DNA of 64,000 nt from Streptomyces cellostaticus (GTDB lineage Bacteria > Actinomycetota > Actinomycetes > Streptomycetales > Streptomycetaceae): NCBI RefSeq assembly GCF_023630175.1, contig NZ_JALLIN010000013.1:62001-126000 (forward strand). Reading direction: 5' to 3'. Below, one piece after another: positions 49,931-62,162 of the stretch (positions are counted from its first letter, which is position 1; each line of letters starts with the position of its first letter). The notes beneath the pieces are model-generated. The model saw nothing but the letters and a program-made list of their open reading frames with translations. It was not told the DNA's origin and ran no database searches. The translations under genes and the position numbers were made by a program.

Positions 49931-51835
49931 GTGCAGTCACAGCATGTAGCCCCGCGACACACGAAGAACGCCGCCGGTCCCGACGTCGGTGTCGACCAGG
50001 CCGAGGCCGCGCTCGTCGAGCACTACCCGCGGCTCGTCCGCCTCGCCTACCTGATCCTGCCACCCGGCCTCGCCCGCAGCCGCCGGGTGCTGACGGCACA
50101 CGCCCTCGTCCAGCGGGCCCTGCCCCGCGGCCGCCGGCGCAAGCCCGTGATCCCGGCCCAGTCCGCCGGCCGGGACGGCGACCCGGGGTACGTGTTCGTC
50201 CGTCAGGAGGTCGTGCGCACGGCGCTGACGGCGGCCCGCACCCGTGGGGGCCGGCCGCGGCTGTCCCCGCCGCTCCCCCGGGTGTGGGGTCTCAGGCTGT
50301 TCCCGCGCTCCGGCGGGGCCGACGAACTCGCGCTGGACGAGCGGCTGTCCGTCCTGTCCGGCCCGGCCCGCGCCGCGTACGTGCTGCGCGGTCTGGAGCG
50401 GCTGCCGGACTCCGCCGTCCGCGGGATCCTCGCGTCCGCCGGGGTCGACCAGCCCGGCGCCGCGCTGTCCGAGGCCAACGGGGTACCCACGCAGGACGCC
50501 CTGCTCTGGTCGCCGGAGTTCGACCCCTGCTCGCTGCAGGCGAGGCCCACCGACCTGGTGCGCCGCCGCCAGCACACCAAGGCGGCGCTCGCCGCGGCGG
50601 CCGCGCTCGCGGTGTGCGGGGCGCTGGTGACCCTGCCGGGCGGCGGCTGGGGCCCCGACGGCGCCGCCGCGCCGCTGTACGCGGAGAACCCGGCCGCCGA
50701 GGCCGCCCTGGATCCCGGCAAGCTGGTCCGGATCGGCCCGGCCGCCTGGCGCTCCTCCGCCCGCTCCGACTTCTCCGTGTGGCCGGCGCGCGGCACCCTC
50801 ACCGGAGACCGGTCGCTGCTGCGCCGCGCGCTCGCCGTCTGGGCCCGGCCGGGCGGGACGGTCCGCGTCTCGGCGACCCCGGGCACCCAGACCGGCGGTC
50901 CGGCGGGCCCGCCCCAACTGCTGTACGCGGGCGAGGTGGACAGCGCGCGCGTGGTGATCCTCTACGACGGGCTGCGCATCGCCCGCTACGCCGAGCCCAG
51001 GGACGGCACCGTGGGCGCGGCCCTGGACTTCGCCCGGGTCGACGGGGCGTCCGGCACCGAGGCCGGCGCGCTGGTGCTGGGCCGGTCCGACGGCAACGTG
51101 CGGTATCTGACCGCTCCCTGGGTGCGCCGGGCCGCCCAGCGGGACCTGATGAAGCCGGACACGGCCGCGCTGCCGCTGCCCGTCACCGACGGGGTCACCG
51201 CACCGCTGGCCAGCCCGGCCCTGCGGACCGGCAGTTGCACCTCGTGGCGCGTGCTCCAGCTCACCGGCCCCTCGGGCGACCAGCTCCACACCGATCTGGG
51301 CGAGCTGGTGCCCGCCCATCTCACCGCCGGGCGCCCGGGCGCCCCCGCCGAGGCGGCCGGGGCCGAGGGGCTGCGCGCCTGGGCGCCGTTCGCCTGCTCC
51401 CTGGCCGCGGAGCGCTCGGTGGGGGTGCGTGGGGTCAACGCCTGGTCGTTCGCCGAGCAGCCGCTGCCCGACGGGAGCGGTACGGGCCAGTGGGTGTGCA
51501 CCAGGGCCGAGACCTGGCGCGGCGGCGGTACGACCGCGCTGGCCCAGTTCCGTACCCCGGGCAGGACCACCGGGGCGGTCGTCGCCAGGGGCGCCGACGT
51601 GGCGGCCTGCGGTCCCCGCGAACCGCGGGTACTGGCCGGGGTGCTGTGGAAGGCACGGACCGGGGACTGGTACCTGCTGGCCGCGGGCGGCCCGGACGTC
51701 ACCGGGATCCGGGCGAGCGGAGGGATCACCGCGGCCGGTCAGGGACCGCTGCTGGCGGTCAAGGCCGGTAAGGGGACGCGGGCCGATCTGCGAGGGACCC
51801 TGAAGAACGGCGGCACGATCAACGGACTGCGCTGA
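49931..51835 (+). CDS. Sigma-factor-like N-terminus fused to a membrane segment and a large extracytoplasmic domain
   Basis: The protein has 634 residues. Residues ~20-200 resemble an ECF sigma factor: AEAALVEHYPRLVRLAYLILP is region 2-like and LDERLSVLSGPARAAYVLRGLERLPDSAVRGIL is region 4-like, though the recognition helix is poorly preserved. RRRQHTKAALAAAAALAVCGALVTLPGG (residues ~213-238) is a single membrane helix with positive residues on its cytosolic side. The remaining ~400 residues lie outside and end with LRGTLKNGGTINGLR. The outer domain has scattered Cys (TGSCTSWRVLQ, APFACSLAAER, QWVCTRAE, VAACGPREP). I know no named family. A one-component membrane-tethered regulator is one reading. 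GTG 49931 is the likely start. Confidence 0.7.
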   Translation: MQSQHVAPRHTKNAAGPDVGVDQAEAALVEHYPRLVRLAYLILPPGLARSRRVLTAHALVQRALPRGRRRKPVIPAQSAGRDGDPGYVFVRQEVVRTALTAARTRGGRPRLSPPLPRVWGLRLFPRSGGADELALDERLSVLSGPARAAYVLRGLERLPDSAVRGILASAGVDQPGAALSEANGVPTQDALLWSPEFDPCSLQARPTDLVRRRQHTKAALAAAAALAVCGALVTLPGGGWGPDGAAAPLYAENPAAEAALDPGKLVRIGPAAWRSSARSDFSVWPARGTLTGDRSLLRRALAVWARPGGTVRVSATPGTQTGGPAGPPQLLYAGEVDSARVVILYDGLRIARYAEPRDGTVGAALDFARVDGASGTEAGALVLGRSDGNVRYLTAPWVRRAAQRDLMKPDTAALPLPVTDGVTAPLASPALRTGSCTSWRVLQLTGPSGDQLHTDLGELVPAHLTAGRPGAPAEAAGAEGLRAWAPFACSLAAERSVGVRGVNAWSFAEQPLPDGSGTGQWVCTRAETWRGGGTTALAQFRTPGRTTGAVVARGADVAACGPREPRVLAGVLWKARTGDWYLLAAGGPDVTGIRASGGITAAGQGPLLAVKAGKGTRADLRGTLKNGGTINGLR

Positions 51836-51862
51836 GGCCGCCCGCTTCGACGCGGCACTAGC

Positions 51863-51876
51863 TGACAATCTTGTCA
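51863..51876. promoter_or_regulatory. Palindrome, candidate TetR operator
   Basis: TGACAA at 51863-51868 and TTGTCA at 51871-51876 flank two bases. It lies 55 bp before the first gene of a three-gene unit ending in a TetR regulator, and probably overlaps the promoter. Confidence 0.5.
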
Positions 51877-51930
51877 ACAAGGCGGCGCAGAGGGGTTCTC
51901 AGCGGGCTTACCCATCAGTACATTGACGCC

Positions 51931-52827
51931 ATGTCCAACAAGCAGGCCCGGCCGGTGGAGTCCGAGCGGATACCGCTCAAGGCCCGCGACGTGTCCTTCT
52001 CCTGGGAGCACACACCGCTGCACTGGGTGCCCGGCGACCCGTTCACCACCCACACCATCAACGTGCTGCACCTGCTGCTGCCCGCCGGTGAGCGGTGGTT
52101 CGTGCACGTGTACAAGCAGGTGCTGCCGCTGATCCGGGACGACCGGCTGCGCGAGGACGTCATCGGCTTCATCGGGCAGGAGGCCATGCACTCCCAGGCC
52201 CACGACGAGGTCCTGCCGCACCTCAGGGAGCAGGGGCTCGACCCGACCCCGTACACCGCGCAGGTCGACTGGTTCTTCGAGAAGCTGCTCGGCGACCGCA
52301 CCCTGCCGCCGGGCCGGGCGCGCCGGTGGTGGCTGCTGGAGCGGGTGGCGCTCATCGCGGCCATCGAGCACTACACGGCCTTCCTCGGCGACTGGGTGCT
52401 CAACGCCGCCGAACTCGACCGGCGGGGCGCCGATCCGACCATGCTGGACCTGCTGCGCTGGCACGGCGCCGAGGAGGTCGAGCACCGCTCGGTGGCCTTC
52501 GACCTCTTCCAGCACCTGGACGGCGGCTACCGGCGCCGCGCCCGTACCTGGGCGGCCGCCTTCGGCGCGCTGGTGTTCCTCTGGCAGCGCGGGGCGCGCT
52601 TCTTCATGGCGAACGACCCCACCCTCGTGGACGGCCGGGCGTCCTTCGGCGAGTTCCACCGCAGCGGCCGGCGCGGCACGCTGCCCACCACCGGCGCCAT
52701 GCTGCGTTCCGTCCCCCGCTACCTCAGCCCCTCCTACCATCCCTCGCGGGAGGGCTCCACGGCCCAGGCCGTCGCCTACCTCGCCGTCTCCCCCGCCGCG
52801 GCGGCCGCACGGAAGGACGGGTCGTGA
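51931..52827 (+). CDS. PF10118-type protein, probable ferritin-like diiron enzyme
   Basis: The automatic family name is predicted metal-dependent hydrolase. The 298 residues, however, show the four-helix diiron pattern: Glu54, then Glu84-x-x-His87 (QEAMHSQAH), Glu146 (AAIEHYTAF) and Glu182-x-x-His185 (EEVEHRSVAFD). This is the E...ExxH...E...ExxH set of ferritin-like oxygenases. The next gene, overlapping by 4 bp, is a ferredoxin-type reductase, which such an oxygenase would need for electrons. I therefore favour a diiron oxygenase or desaturase-like role. The substrate is unknown. ATG 51931 is used; a frame extension upstream has no binding site. Confidence 0.78.
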   Translation: MSNKQARPVESERIPLKARDVSFSWEHTPLHWVPGDPFTTHTINVLHLLLPAGERWFVHVYKQVLPLIRDDRLREDVIGFIGQEAMHSQAHDEVLPHLREQGLDPTPYTAQVDWFFEKLLGDRTLPPGRARRWWLLERVALIAAIEHYTAFLGDWVLNAAELDRRGADPTMLDLLRWHGAEEVEHRSVAFDLFQHLDGGYRRRARTWAAAFGALVFLWQRGARFFMANDPTLVDGRASFGEFHRSGRRGTLPTTGAMLRSVPRYLSPSYHPSREGSTAQAVAYLAVSPAAAAARKDGS

Positions 52828-53876
52828 CACCGAAGCCGCTGACCGTCGCGCTGGCGGTGGGCGCCGCCCTGCTGACCCGGCGGGCGCTGCGCCGCCGGGT
52901 GCGGGTCTCGCCGCTGTGGCCCCTGCCCGCCCTGGACCCGCCTGTTTCCGGCCACCCCCGCGCCCGGACCCGGCGGGCGCTGCTCACCGGGCTCGAGACG
53001 GTCGCCGAGGGGGTCGTGGAACTGTGCCTGGAGGGACCCGACCTGCCGGGCTGGGAGCCGGGCGCGCATCTGGACCTGGTGCTGCCGTCGGGGCTGGTGC
53101 GGCAGTACTCGCTGTGCGGCGACCCGGCGGACACCTCGGCGTACACGCTGGCCACGCGGCTGGCGGCGGACGGGCGGGGCGGCTCGCGGGAGGTGCACGA
53201 GCGGCTCGCCGTGGGAATGGAGCTGGAGGTGCGCGGACCCCGGAACCGCTTCCCGCTGCGCCCCGCGTCCTCATATGTGTTCGTCGCCGGCGGCATCGGC
53301 ATCACCCCGATCCTGCCGATGCTGCGCGCCCTGCCGGAGGGCACCGAGTGGCGGCTGCTGTACGGCGGGCGGACGCGGGCCTCCATGCCGTACCTGGAGC
53401 GGGTGCGGGAACTCGCCGGGGACCGGCTGACGCTCGTCGCCGAGGACGAGGACGGGCGCCCGGACCTGGACGCGCTGCTCGCCGGTCTGCCCGCGGGCAC
53501 GGCCGTGTACTGCTGCGGGCCAGAGGGGCTGACGGCCGCCGTGGAGGCACGGCTGCCGGAGGGCGCCACGCTGCACCTGGAGCGGTTCGCCGCCCACCCG
53601 TCCGCCGCGGGGGACGCCGGGTTCGAGCTGGAGCTGCGGCGCAGCGGGCGGACGTTGACCGTCCCGGCCGGCTCCTCGGTGCTGGCCGCCGTGCGCGGTG
53701 CCCTGCCGGACACCGCCTACTCCTGCGAGCAGGGCTTCTGCGGAACCTGTCAACAGCGGGTCGTCGAGGGCGAGGTGGACCACCGGGACGAGCTGCTGAC
53801 GGACGCGGAGCGTGTCGACTCGATGCTGATCTGTGTGTCGCGGGCCCGGGGCGACCGGCTGGTGCTCGACATGTGA
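52824..53876 (+). CDS. Flavin reductase with C-terminal 2Fe-2S ferredoxin domain
   Basis: The 350-residue electron-transfer protein of the phthalate dioxygenase reductase type contains a flavin-binding beta-barrel (GAHLDLVLPSGLVRQYSLCGDP, ~75-100), an NAD-binding domain (YVFVAGGIGITPILPMLRAL and later AVYCCGPEGL) and a plant-type ferredoxin domain (~270-350). The last has YSCEQGFCGTCQQRVVEG plus a fourth Cys in MLICVSRA. A short basic N-terminal hydrophobic region (TVALAVGAALLTRRALRRRVRV) might touch the membrane. GTG 52824 overlaps the upstream stop by 4 bp (GTGA), so the two are translated together. It should supply electrons to the upstream diiron protein. Confidence 0.9.
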   Translation: MTPKPLTVALAVGAALLTRRALRRRVRVSPLWPLPALDPPVSGHPRARTRRALLTGLETVAEGVVELCLEGPDLPGWEPGAHLDLVLPSGLVRQYSLCGDPADTSAYTLATRLAADGRGGSREVHERLAVGMELEVRGPRNRFPLRPASSYVFVAGGIGITPILPMLRALPEGTEWRLLYGGRTRASMPYLERVRELAGDRLTLVAEDEDGRPDLDALLAGLPAGTAVYCCGPEGLTAAVEARLPEGATLHLERFAAHPSAAGDAGFELELRRSGRTLTVPAGSSVLAAVRGALPDTAYSCEQGFCGTCQQRVVEGEVDHRDELLTDAERVDSMLICVSRARGDRLVLDM

Positions 53877-53912
53877 ACACCGGCGGCCGAATTCGATCGG
53901 TAAGGTGTTCGT

Positions 53913-54602
53913 ATGACTACCGGGGTTCGCCGCAGGATGGGCGTGGAGGAGCGGCGCCAGCAGTTGATCGGTGTCGCCCTGGACCTGTTCAGCAGGCGCT
54001 CGCCGGACGAGGTCTCGATCGACGAGATAGCGGCCGCCGCGGGCATCTCACGCCCGCTGGTCTACCACTACTTCCCCGGCAAACTCAGCCTGTACGAGGC
54101 CGCGTTGCAGCGTGCTTCGCAGGACCTGGCGAGCCGCTTCGCCGAGCCGCGCGAAGGCCCGCTCGGAGCCCGGCTGCTGCGGGTGATGCGCCGCTTCTTC
54201 GACTTCGTGGACGAGCACGGCCCCGGCTTCTCCGCGCTGATGCGCGGGGGCCCGGCGGTCGGCTCCTCCACCACCAACGCGCTGATCGACTCGGTGCGCC
54301 AGGCCGCCTACGAGCAGATGCTCGCGCACCTCGGCGTCACCGACGCCTCGCCGCGGCTGGAACTGGTGGTCCGGAGCTGGATCTCGCTGGCCGAGTCGAC
54401 GGCGCTGATCTGGCTGGACGGCCGACAGGTCCCCCGTGCCGAGCTGGAGGTCCAGCTCGTGCACGACTTCGCCGCCCTGGCCGCCGTCAGCGCAGCCCAC
54501 GACGAGGACATGGCGCTGCTGCTGCGCACGATGGCGCAGAACGAGCCGGCCGACGGCCCCTTCGCGGAGCTCGTCGGCCGGCTCATCTCCCTGGTTCCCT
54601 AG
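53913..54602 (+). CDS. TetR-family repressor
   Basis: The 229-residue regulator has the TetR helix-turn-helix at residues ~13-60: RRQQLIGVALDLFSRRSPDEVSIDEIAAAAGISRPLVYHYFPGKLSLYEAAL. The remaining ~165 residues form the helical ligand and dimer domain, with no motif that tells the effector. Start ATG 53913 lies 36 bp after the reductase stop with GGTAAGGTG before it. It most probably controls its own three-gene unit through the palindrome at 51863-51876, with a substrate or product of the diiron enzyme as effector; this is inferred from context. Confidence 0.9.
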   Translation: MTTGVRRRMGVEERRQQLIGVALDLFSRRSPDEVSIDEIAAAAGISRPLVYHYFPGKLSLYEAALQRASQDLASRFAEPREGPLGARLLRVMRRFFDFVDEHGPGFSALMRGGPAVGSSTTNALIDSVRQAAYEQMLAHLGVTDASPRLELVVRSWISLAESTALIWLDGRQVPRAELEVQLVHDFAALAAVSAAHDEDMALLLRTMAQNEPADGPFAELVGRLISLVP

Positions 54603-54610
54603 AGGGTGTC

Positions 54611-54644
54611 GCGCCCGGGGCCCGTCACGACAGGCCCCGGGCGC
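54611..54644. terminator. Terminator between convergent genes
   Basis: GCGCCCGGGGCC 54611-54622 pairs perfectly with GGCCCCGGGCGC 54633-54644. The right arm abuts the stop codon of the minus-strand gene at 54645. Confidence 0.85.
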
Positions 54645-55007
54645 TCACCGGTCGAACTTCCGGTAGGACGCGTCCAGGTCGCGGATCTCGGCGGACCCGT
54701 GCACGCTCAGGCCCCCCTCGCCGACGTACTTCTGGAGCAGTTCCAGCACGGCCTCGGCGAGCCGTGCCTTCGTCTCGTCGCTGCGGCCGGCGAGGAGCCC
54801 GATGGTCACGTGCACGACGGCGTCCCGCTGTGCCGCCGGGTCCTCGGTGCCGAACACCGTGAAGGCGCTCGGCCGGAACTGCGTCTTGCAGGCCGCCAAC
54901 TTCGCCGCCGCGATCCCGGCGGTCGCCTCGTGCAGCTCCCGTGCGAAACCGGCGCGGTCGAACACGCCCTCCATCGTGGAGGAGTAGTCGACGGTGATCT
55001 GCGGCAT
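54645..55007 (-). CDS. 5-carboxymethyl-2-hydroxymuconate isomerase-family protein
   Basis: This is a 120-residue tautomerase-superfamily protein. MPQITVDYSS begins at the family's catalytic Pro (Pro2 after Met removal), which supports ATG 55007 over the GTG two codons upstream; AGGAG stands five bases before it. KTQFRPSAFTVFGTEDPAAQRDAVVHVTIGLLAGRSDETKARLAEAVLELL fits the CHMI (HpcD) fold. No homoprotocatechuate pathway genes are nearby, so its natural substrate here is not clear. It begins 32 bp after the stop of the amylase-pullulanase gene, in the same direction, and may be read with it. Confidence 0.8.
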   Translation of the reverse strand: MPQITVDYSSTMEGVFDRAGFARELHEATAGIAAAKLAACKTQFRPSAFTVFGTEDPAAQRDAVVHVTIGLLAGRSDETKARLAEAVLELLQKYVGEGGLSVHGSAEIRDLDASYRKFDR

Positions 55008-55039
55008 GGGCACTCCTGTTCCAAGGCGTCGGCCCGACC

Positions 55040-60442
<5,403 letters not shown>

Positions 60443-60544
60443 AGGCGGGAACTCCTAGCGATTACGGCTCTTCTGGGTCCGACCCCACGCCGCGGCTCGG
60501 CTCCGATGCCGGGCGCCCGCGCGACCGTATCGCCCGCGAAAGGG

Positions 60545-60585
60545 TTGCAGCAAGAGGCTTGAAACCATCGGTAAGCAATTTCAAC
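60545..60585 (-). promoter_or_regulatory. Candidate MalR-type operator region upstream of the amylase-pullulanase gene
   Basis: TTGCAGCAAGAGGCTTGAAAC (60545) and AAGCAATTTCAA (60574) recall the Streptomyces maltose-regulator elements with CTTGCA/GAAA half-sites. On the minus strand TTGCTG-n18-TACGGT could be a promoter. They lie about 100-140 bp before GTG 60442. Confidence 0.4.
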
Positions 60586-60591
60586 GGAGTT

Positions 60592-60627
60592 GGCCCGCGC
60601 CGCCGCGAGGGGCGGACGGCGCGGGCC
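60592..60627 (-). terminator. Terminator after the alpha-amylase gene
   Basis: GGCCCGCGCCG 60592-60602 pairs perfectly with CGGCGCGGGCC 60617-60627, just beyond the minus-strand stop at 60636. Confidence 0.8.
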
Positions 60628-60635
60628 TCGTCACG

Positions 60636-62009
60636 TCAGCAGCTCGACTTGCCGGCGTAGATGGCCAGCGCCGTGTTGGAGCCGAGGGTGGCCGAGAACT
60701 GGCCGCTGGAGTTCACCGTCACCGCGGTGTTGTTCTGGACGTTGCAGTAGGTGCCCGCGGGCAGCGAGGTCTGGTAGGTGCGGGTCAGCGAGGAGGACTC
60801 GTGGTTGATGGCCACGTAGCCCTTGCCGCCCCGGCCGAACGCGATGGCGTTGTTGCCGTCGTCCCACCAGTCGGTGACCGGCTCGCCCCGGGTGGCGTTG
60901 CGGAAGGCGACCATGCGGATGATCTCCGGCCACTTGTGCTGGCACTTCCAGCCGTCCTGCCAGCAGGCATTGACCGAGCCGCCGTTGGGCGGACCGGCGT
61001 CCGCGTCGGACCACTCGTAGCCGGAGTTGATGTCGGGGGCGCCGTAGGGCCAGGCCAGCATGAAGACGTTGGCCAGGGTGTAGTTGGCGCCGCTCTTGTA
61101 GTTGAGGGTGGAGCCGTTGCGCTCGGTGTCGTGGTTGTCGACGAAGACGCCGGCCTTGGCTCCGCTCAGGTAGCCCCAGCCCTCGCCGTAGTTGGTGAGA
61201 TAGGCCAGCTTCTCGTTGGTGAAGACCCGCTTGAGGTCGTAGGCGTAGCGGAACTCCTGGACGTCCCCGTTGCCGGTGTACTCGGTGGGCTGGACGGCCT
61301 CGCCCGCGCCGTAGATGACCTCCTGCTTCCAGTAGGCGCCGGGGTTCGTCAGCCGCGACTTGATGTTGGCGAGGTCGGCGCTGTCGATGTGCTTGGCCGC
61401 GTCGACGCGGAAGCCGTCGGCGCCCAGGGAGAGCAGGTCGTTCATGTAGCCGGCGATGGTCCTGCGGACGTACTCCTCACCGGTGTCCAGGTCGGCCAGG
61501 CCGACGAGTTCGCAGTGCTGCACGTTCCAGCGGTCCTGGTAGTTGCTGATCCGGGAGGTGCAGTCGTCGAAGTCGTAGGACGAGTACAGGCCCGGGTAGT
61601 CGTACTTCGTGTACGACGAGCCGCCGGTGCCGGTGCCGCCGCCCGCCGACATGTGGTTGATCACCGTGTCGACGACGACCTTGACGCCCGCCGCGTGGCA
61701 GGTGTTCACCATGTTCCGGAAGGCCGTGCGGTCACCGAGGCGGCCGGCGATCTTGTAGCTGACGGGCTGGTACGAGGTCCACCACTGGGAGCCCTGTATG
61801 TGCTCGGCGGGCGGGGAGACCTGCACGTAGCCGTAGCCGGCGGGGCCGAGGGTACTGGAACACTCGCGGGCGACCGAGGCGTAGTTCCACTCGAAGAGCA
61901 CCGCGGTGACGTCCTTGGTACCGGGCGGGGAGGCCTGCACGTTCGTCGGGGCCATGACAAATGCAGCAGCCGTGAGGGCGACCGCCGCGGAGAGGGTTCT
62001 GCGTGCCAT
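60636..62009 (-). CDS. Secreted alpha-amylase (GH13)
   Basis: This extracellular enzyme cleaves alpha-1,4 bonds of starch. The 457-residue precursor has a signal peptide ([24 protein letters not shown], cut near 27). The active site is complete: Asp203 in GFRVDAAKH, Glu237 in [11 protein letters not shown] and Asp294 in [22 protein letters not shown] gives the first conserved region. It is the actinomycete/animal-type subfamily (ends [27 protein letters not shown] with Cys pairs). Unlike several Streptomyces amylases of ~560 residues it has no CBM20 starch-binding domain. ATG 62009 is used with AAGGA upstream; ATG 62027 would add six residues. A clean palindrome lies 47-66 bp upstream. Confidence 0.93.
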   Translation of the reverse strand: MARRTLSAAVALTAAAFVMAPTNVQASPPGTKDVTAVLFEWNYASVARECSSTLGPAGYGYVQVSPPAEHIQGSQWWTSYQPVSYKIAGRLGDRTAFRNMVNTCHAAGVKVVVDTVINHMSAGGGTGTGGSSYTKYDYPGLYSSYDFDDCTSRISNYQDRWNVQHCELVGLADLDTGEEYVRRTIAGYMNDLLSLGADGFRVDAAKHIDSADLANIKSRLTNPGAYWKQEVIYGAGEAVQPTEYTGNGDVQEFRYAYDLKRVFTNEKLAYLTNYGEGWGYLSGAKAGVFVDNHDTERNGSTLNYKSGANYTLANVFMLAWPYGAPDINSGYEWSDADAGPPNGGSVNACWQDGWKCQHKWPEIIRMVAFRNATRGEPVTDWWDDGNNAIAFGRGGKGYVAINHESSSLTRTYQTSLPAGTYCNVQNNTAVTVNSSGQFSATLGSNTALAIYAGKSSC

Positions 62010-62055
62010 GCGGGGTTCCTTCTTCATCGAAGGTGTGGGGTACCGCCGAAGGCGC

Positions 62056-62075
62056 TTGCTGAAATGTTTCAGCAA
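62056..62075. promoter_or_regulatory. Perfect 20-bp operator-like palindrome upstream of the amylase gene
   Basis: TTGCTGAAATGTTTCAGCAA has 9-bp perfect arms around two bases. It resembles Streptomyces MalR/LacI-family sites, and its right half recurs in TGCAAGAAATTTCAG at 62139-62153. It lies in the leader of the alpha-amylase gene. Confidence 0.65.
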
Positions 62076-62100
62076 ACTTGCGGTGACGCAGATGTTAAAG

Positions 62101-62128
62101 GCCCGCCGCCTGAAAGGCAGCGGGCCGG
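62101..62128 (-). terminator. Terminator after the alpha-glucosidase gene
   Basis: On the minus strand GGCCCGCTGCCT and AGGCGGCGGGCC flank TTC, with one mismatch in 12, and are followed by a CTTTAAC run. It ends the upstream alpha-glucosidase transcript (stop at 62163). Confidence 0.75.
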
Positions 62129-62162
62129 TGCGAAGTTGGTGCAAGAAATTTCAGAGGGGGCG

